A program made the position numbers and the translations under genes. Under the pieces are notes generated by a model, which was given only the letters and a program-made list of their open reading frames with translations, ran no database searches and had not been told where the DNA came from. Below are positions 6,263-9,598 of a DNA stretch of 9,598 nucleotides, piece after piece. The number at the start of each line of letters is the position of its first letter. The stretch's first letter is position 1. The stretch is from Marinobacterium sp. xm-d-530 (GTDB lineage Bacteria; Pseudomonadota; Gammaproteobacteria; Pseudomonadales; Balneatricaceae), in assembly GCA_949499045.1 (NCBI GenBank), contig CATEEE010000188.1:1-9598 (forward strand). The letters are read 5' to 3'.

Positions 6263-7239
6263 GGCAGTATAATTTTTTCGATTTTGTGGTTGGCATTCAG
6301 TGCTAAAGTGATGTCTGCTCGTGTCGGAATCTCATCGAGCATCCATCGCGTCAATCGCTCATAGTGCGCTATAAAGCGTGTAATCTCTGTTCCATCCATG
6401 ATCCGAAGAGGGTCTGCAGGAGCTATTTCGTCATAAAGCAATGAGGCTCTATCTTTTAGCTTCTGCTCTTGAACCGTGCGCCAATCATATACCGCCTGCA
6501 TGTTGGGCACTTTTAGCATGACGAGCATATCTAGGAAGCCAAACAACTCCTGATAGGAAGTTGCCAGCTGTTGATTAACATAATGACGCCAAGTCCCCTC
6601 AGGGTCTTCGAGCGTCTCTAACTCATTAATGGGTAATGAGAGACTCTCTTCAGGCTCAGCTATCCCCCCTACACACCAACCATCAAAAATAATGACATCC
6701 GCTGACCCATGCCACTCATGCCACATCTGCTCTGGTACACGCTCATCAGTCGATTTATCAAAGATTGGAATACGAGTCAGGTCATCAGGCCCAGCCTGTT
6801 TGAGTCTATTTAACAGCTGCTTACCCAGCTCAACATCATGAGTGCCGGGTACTCCACGAGTTTTTAGCAAAGGGTGAATGGATTGAGCCAGAGAATCTCG
6901 TTCAGCACGTGTTAAATAGAGATCATCAATCGAAAAGCCCGTCACTTTTAATCCAAAACCTTCGGTGAGTATCACCTCTAGTAAGTTATAAAGCGTCGCT
7001 TTCCCTGCGCCTTGGGCACCATTGATACCAACAACCAAAGGCGCACCTGGCGTTAGTCGATCCAAAATCGAACAAGCAACTGGCACATAGATCTGTTCAA
7101 ACAACTCCTGCAAACCAAGGTCGACATCTAACGATTCGACGGTCGGCGCAAACGCCTGAGTGACAGCTTCTAAAGCTGTAGCTCTCATCTCCGGCGTACC
7201 AGGCAGCCTATGTTTAGGCCAGGTCACTACGCTGCCCAT
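6259..7239 (-). CDS. Glycerate-kinase-like P-loop kinase (plant-type GLYK / YggC relatives)
   Basis: The product is 326 residues. It carries the pattern of the P-loop kinases related to plant D-glycerate 3-kinase and yeast YGR205w: a Walker A region GINGAQGAGKATL (71-83), FSIDDLYLT (102-110), HPLLKTRGVPGTHDV (122-136), IPIFDKSTDERVP (157-169) and VIIFDGWCVGG (182-192). The last two act as substrate and Walker B segments. The likely reaction is ATP-dependent phosphorylation of glycerate or a similar small hydroxy-acid; the substrate is inferred. The Walker A lysine (80) is followed by Ala81 where the family has Ser or Thr, then Thr82. The gene starts at ATG 7239, sharing one base with the stop of the upstream hydrolase (TAATG), with AGGAG about 10 bases before it. 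This suggests coupled translation. Its 3' end overlaps the convergent lipoprotein gene. Confidence 0.83.
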   Translation of the reverse strand: MGSVVTWPKHRLPGTPEMRATALEAVTQAFAPTVESLDVDLGLQELFEQIYVPVACSILDRLTPGAPLVVGINGAQGAGKATLYNLLEVILTEGFGLKVTGFSIDDLYLTRAERDSLAQSIHPLLKTRGVPGTHDVELGKQLLNRLKQAGPDDLTRIPIFDKSTDERVPEQMWHEWHGSADVIIFDGWCVGGIAEPEESLSLPINELETLEDPEGTWRHYVNQQLATSYQELFGFLDMLVMLKVPNMQAVYDWRTVQEQKLKDRASLLYDEIAPADPLRIMDGTEITRFIAHYERLTRWMLDEIPTRADITLALNANHKIEKIILP

Positions 7240-8084
7240 TAGAGATCACTCCTTTGCAGAAACTCTGTAATCGCTTGCACTTCACGGGGTGTCATAAGAG
7301 GTGGTGCGTGCCCAAGCCCCTCCAACTGCAATAACTCCAAATCAGGTTTGAGTTCGCGCATCAAATCCACAACATCTTGCGTCAACAGATCAGATGCGGT
7401 GCCATGAATCAGCATCTGCGGGCACTCAATCGCCTGCCAGAGAGGCATAAGGTTTATATCTTCATTGGAGCCTGAAGAAACATTCACTGCAATGGCTGGA
7501 TCATAGTGCAGATGCAGACCATCATCAGCCTGTCTAGAACCATATTGAGCCACCCGCTGCCATTGCGCTTCGGTTAGGTCACGAAAACTTGGATAGGTCT
7601 GTTTGATGTGATCAATCAGCGCCTGTTGATCAGCAAACACTGGGTCTTTAACGTAAGCAGCAATACGCTGCAAGGACGCTTTGGGTATGTGACAACCCAC
7701 ATCATTCAAAACGAGCTTCTTAATATCGGCCATTTCCAGGCTATCCGCAGCCATTGCCAAAATCCCACCCAGTGAGGTTCCAACCCAATAGACAGGCAGG
7801 TTACCTAAAATATTCAAAACCGCAGCGATCGCAGGCAAATAATTCTCTGGACGGTACTGTTCAGACTGCTTCAACCAGTCACTCTGACCACGTCCGGGCA
7901 GATCAATAGCGACACATAGAAAGTCTTCACTCAGCGCTGCAATCAACTCGTCAAAGTCACGACTACGGCCTAACAATCCGTGAACACAAAACAGAGCTTT
8001 CTCAGCCGAGGCAGAACCGCTCTGCCAATAAGCAACTCGATATTCTTCACCGTCAAGATTATAGGTAGTCGATTTTAATTCCAT
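7239..8084 (-). CDS. Alpha/beta-fold hydrolase
   Basis: The protein is 281 residues, cytoplasmic, with no signal peptide. The alpha/beta hydrolase layout is clear. The oxyanion-hole segment is VHGLLGRSRDF (34-44), and DLPGRGQSD follows at 61-69. The nucleophile elbow is GTSLGG (102-107) with Ser104. Asp232 in IHGTASDLL is the likely acid and His259 in GLGHAPP the base, so the triad is complete. It could be an esterase, thioesterase or C-C bond hydrolase, and the sequence does not say which. It lies upstream of and overlaps the glycerate-kinase-like gene, so the two probably form an operon read leftward. The ribosome site before the ATG is weak (GAGAG). It diverges from the RND adaptor gene across a 139-base region that holds a palindrome (8134-8151). 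Confidence 0.88.
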   Translation of the reverse strand: MELKSTTYNLDGEEYRVAYWQSGSASAEKALFCVHGLLGRSRDFDELIAALSEDFLCVAIDLPGRGQSDWLKQSEQYRPENYLPAIAAVLNILGNLPVYWVGTSLGGILAMAADSLEMADIKKLVLNDVGCHIPKASLQRIAAYVKDPVFADQQALIDHIKQTYPSFRDLTEAQWQRVAQYGSRQADDGLHLHYDPAIAVNVSSGSNEDINLMPLWQAIECPQMLIHGTASDLLTQDVVDLMRELKPDLELLQLEGLGHAPPLMTPREVQAITEFLQRSDL

Positions 8085-8133
8085 GAGCTCTCATACGTTG
8101 AGTAAAGTTTTGTAAAATCTTGCCTGATCTCAA

Positions 8134-8151
8134 TGAAACGGTCCAGTTTCA
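8134..8151. promoter_or_regulatory. TetR-operator-like palindrome before the RND genes
   Basis: TGAAAC (8134-8139) and GTTTCA (8146-8151) form perfect 6-base arms around GGTCCA. Two of the central positions also keep the symmetry. Size and spacing resemble operators of TetR-family repressors, which often control RND pumps. It sits in the divergent gap, just upstream of where the -35 box of the rightward promoter would fall. No regulator gene is in the window. Function is inferred. Confidence 0.45.
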
Positions 8152-8176
8152 CTGTGCGAACGTAGATCTCAACCGG

Positions 8177-8182
8177 TATACT
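8177..8182 (+). promoter_or_regulatory. Possible promoter -10 box of the RND operon
   Basis: A TATACT hexamer lies 41 bases before the GTG start of the adaptor gene. The matching -35 position (about 8154-8159) does not resemble TTGACA, so the promoter may be weak or need an activator. The palindrome at 8134-8151 ends next to this -35 position. Confidence 0.35.
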
Positions 8183-8223
8183 TATGATCACCTTAATTAA
8201 ACTTCGTAGGGAGAAAAGCCTCC

Positions 8224-9459
8224 GTGAAACGGTTACTTAAATGGCTTCTACCAATCATTATTCTTGGCATCGCTGTTGCGGGATTCATGTCGTTAAAATC
8301 AAGCAAACCTAAGATGCCACCCAAACCGATCACAGAACGATCTTGGAGTGTCAATGCGATTGCCGCTTCACCTCAATCGATTGCACCAGAGATTGAGCTC
8401 TATGCTGAAGTTGAAAACCCACGCCAGGTGGTTCTGCGTGCATCCATTGCTGCTGATGTTCAAACGGTCGAAGTGCGTGAAGGTTCCGCGATTAAAAAGG
8501 GCGATCTTCTCATCCAATTAGACACCCGTGATATCGATCTTCAAATCGCTCAGCAACGTGCCCAAATAGATGCTTTAAAAGCACAACTTTTAGCTGAACT
8601 GCTTCGTTATGAAACCGATAAAAAGGCATTAGCCATTGAAGAAGAGATGCTCGTGATCGCTCAACGCTCGCAACAGCGCCAGTTAGATCTTTCAGATAAA
8701 AAGCTAGCCAGCCAAGAGCAGCTCGATACCGCTGAAATGAACGCTCAGCAGCGCCAATTGAGTCTTGTCTCTCGTAAGCAATCTCTGGCCGATCACCCTA
8801 ACCGTGTTGCTCAGCTTAAAGCGTCAATCGCCCAATCACAGGCACAGTTAGACAAGTCACTGCTTGATCGGGAGCGTGCTTTCGTAAAAGCGCCCTTTGA
8901 TGGTCGTGCAACCAAGATCTCAATTGCAGAAGGTGATCGTTTAAGAGCCAATGATACGCTGGCCTCTGTCTATCCAAATTCAGATCTTGAGGTTCGGGCT
9001 CAACTACCAAGCCGGGCGTTGGCGCTTATCAAGGGTCAATCGTCGCTGTCTGATCTTGAAGCCGTTGCCAAGATTGATGGTCAGCAGTTCCAACTTGAGC
9101 TTGATCGCCTCAGTGCCGAAGTAGCCAATGGCTCGACCGGTGTAGATGGTCTGTTCCGTTTTGTCGATTCCGATTACTTACCCGAGCCTGGCCGTACGAT
9201 CAGCGTTGCACTGACGCTACCTGAGCTGAGTGAAGTCATTGCACTGCCACCTGTGGCTCTATACGGCACAGATCGCATCTATCGTGTAACCGACTCTCGA
9301 CTCGAAGCAGTGACGGTAAACCACCTAGGCTATCGTACCAACTCAAATGATCAACGAGAGATTTTGATCAAGAGTGATCAACTCAACGCGGGCGACAAAA
9401 TCATTACAACCCAGCTACCCAACGCGGTCAGCGGCATGTTGGTTGAGGTGAAGCAGTGA
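8224..9459 (+). CDS. RND efflux pump periplasmic adaptor (membrane fusion protein, HlyD/AcrA type)
   Basis: This 411-residue adaptor joins an inner-membrane RND permease to an outer-membrane channel. Residues 5-24 form a single N-terminal membrane anchor. There is no lipobox Cys, so it is not a lipoprotein. The first lipoyl half runs from about 62 to 103 (VVLRASIAADVQTVEVREGS, then KKGDLLIQLD). A long helical hairpin follows to about 215, rich in Q, A and L (QQRQLDLSDKKLASQEQLD). The second lipoyl half is VKAPFDGRATKISIAEGDRL (221-240). Beta-barrel and membrane-proximal domains follow to the end. The start is GTG at 8224, with AGGGAG (8208-8213) 10 bases upstream. The permease gene overlaps its stop as GTGA, so the two are translated together. 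Exported substrates cannot be told from the sequence. A TetR-like palindrome lies upstream. Confidence 0.93.
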   Translation: MKRLLKWLLPIIILGIAVAGFMSLKSSKPKMPPKPITERSWSVNAIAASPQSIAPEIELYAEVENPRQVVLRASIAADVQTVEVREGSAIKKGDLLIQLDTRDIDLQIAQQRAQIDALKAQLLAELLRYETDKKALAIEEEMLVIAQRSQQRQLDLSDKKLASQEQLDTAEMNAQQRQLSLVSRKQSLADHPNRVAQLKASIAQSQAQLDKSLLDRERAFVKAPFDGRATKISIAEGDRLRANDTLASVYPNSDLEVRAQLPSRALALIKGQSSLSDLEAVAKIDGQQFQLELDRLSAEVANGSTGVDGLFRFVDSDYLPEPGRTISVALTLPELSEVIALPPVALYGTDRIYRVTDSRLEAVTVNHLGYRTNSNDQREILIKSDQLNAGDKIITTQLPNAVSGMLVEVKQ

Positions 9460-9598
9460 GTCAGGCTACCGGTCTAAAAGGGTTTGTCAGCCTGTTTACG
9501 ACCCATAGGGTTGCAGCAAACCTGTTAATGATCCTGATGTTGGCAGCCGGGCTATTGGGCCTTAACCGTCTTAACATCCAGTTCTTTCCAACCTTTGA
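9456..9598 (+). CDS. RND efflux permease, N-terminal fragment (3' end beyond window)
   Basis: A GTG at 9456 overlaps the adaptor stop (GTGA) and opens a frame of 47 full codons to the end of the window. The sequence shows the typical start of an AcrB/CusA-superfamily transporter: a short cytoplasmic lead, the FTTHRVAANLLMILMLAAG segment entering the first membrane helix, then GLNRLNIQFFPTF leading into the periplasmic porter domain. The R-V-A-A-N-L-L-M pattern is close to that of many proteobacterial RND permeases paired with MFPs of this kind. It would use the proton gradient to export substrates with the adaptor. The rest of the gene and any outer-membrane partner are outside the window. 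Confidence 0.9.
   Translation, partial: MSQATGLKGFVSLFTTHRVAANLLMILMLAAGLLGLNRLNIQFFPTF

Noticed and set aside
1..9598. A new defence, mobile or biosynthetic system in the window.
   Set aside because: All longer genes fall into known families apart from one lipoprotein and one small membrane protein; no integrase, repeat array, toxin pair or compositional break was seen.

Overview
The window looks like an ordinary chromosomal segment of a gammaproteobacterium. The holC-valS gene order and a ValS that lines up with the 951-residue Escherichia coli protein through its motifs and C-terminal coiled coil both point there. SlyD-type, PdxH and YigZ proteins of gammaproteobacterial character, and an RND adaptor/permease pair, fit a free-living, possibly marine, member of the class. 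The genus is inference only. I see no insertion sequence, integrase, CRISPR array, tRNA, rRNA or phage gene, and no gap between genes exceeds about 145 bases.

Layout. Positions 1-3395 (+) hold the 3' part of holC (DNA polymerase III chi subunit) and the complete valS (valyl-tRNA synthetase), ending in a two-way hairpin terminator at 3410-3445. Positions 3444-5489 (-) form a cluster read leftward: pdxH (pyridoxamine phosphate oxidase), a SlyD-type prolyl isomerase, an unrecognised 43-residue membrane protein and yigZ (IMPACT family). The pdxH and slyD starts were moved inward to ATGs with Shine-Dalgarno sequences. A lipoprotein gene of unknown function (5570-6262, +) diverges from pdxH behind a perfect TATAAT box. 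It converges with, and overlaps by 4 bases, a leftward pair: an alpha/beta hydrolase (7239-8084) and a glycerate-kinase-like P-loop kinase (6259-7239), joined by a TAATG stop/start overlap. From 8224 rightward lies an RND efflux operon: periplasmic adaptor, then the first 47 codons of the permease, overlapping as GTGA.

How the parts relate. Most genes are housekeeping: replication clamp loader, translation, vitamin B6 salvage and protein folding. The points of interest are small. They are a ribosome-site hairpin at yigZ, a short membrane-protein gene with a good ribosome site, a kinase whose P-loop has alanine where Ser/Thr is expected, a SlyD without its metal-binding tail, and a TetR-like palindrome before the efflux genes with no regulator gene in view. 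I found no convincing new multi-gene system.
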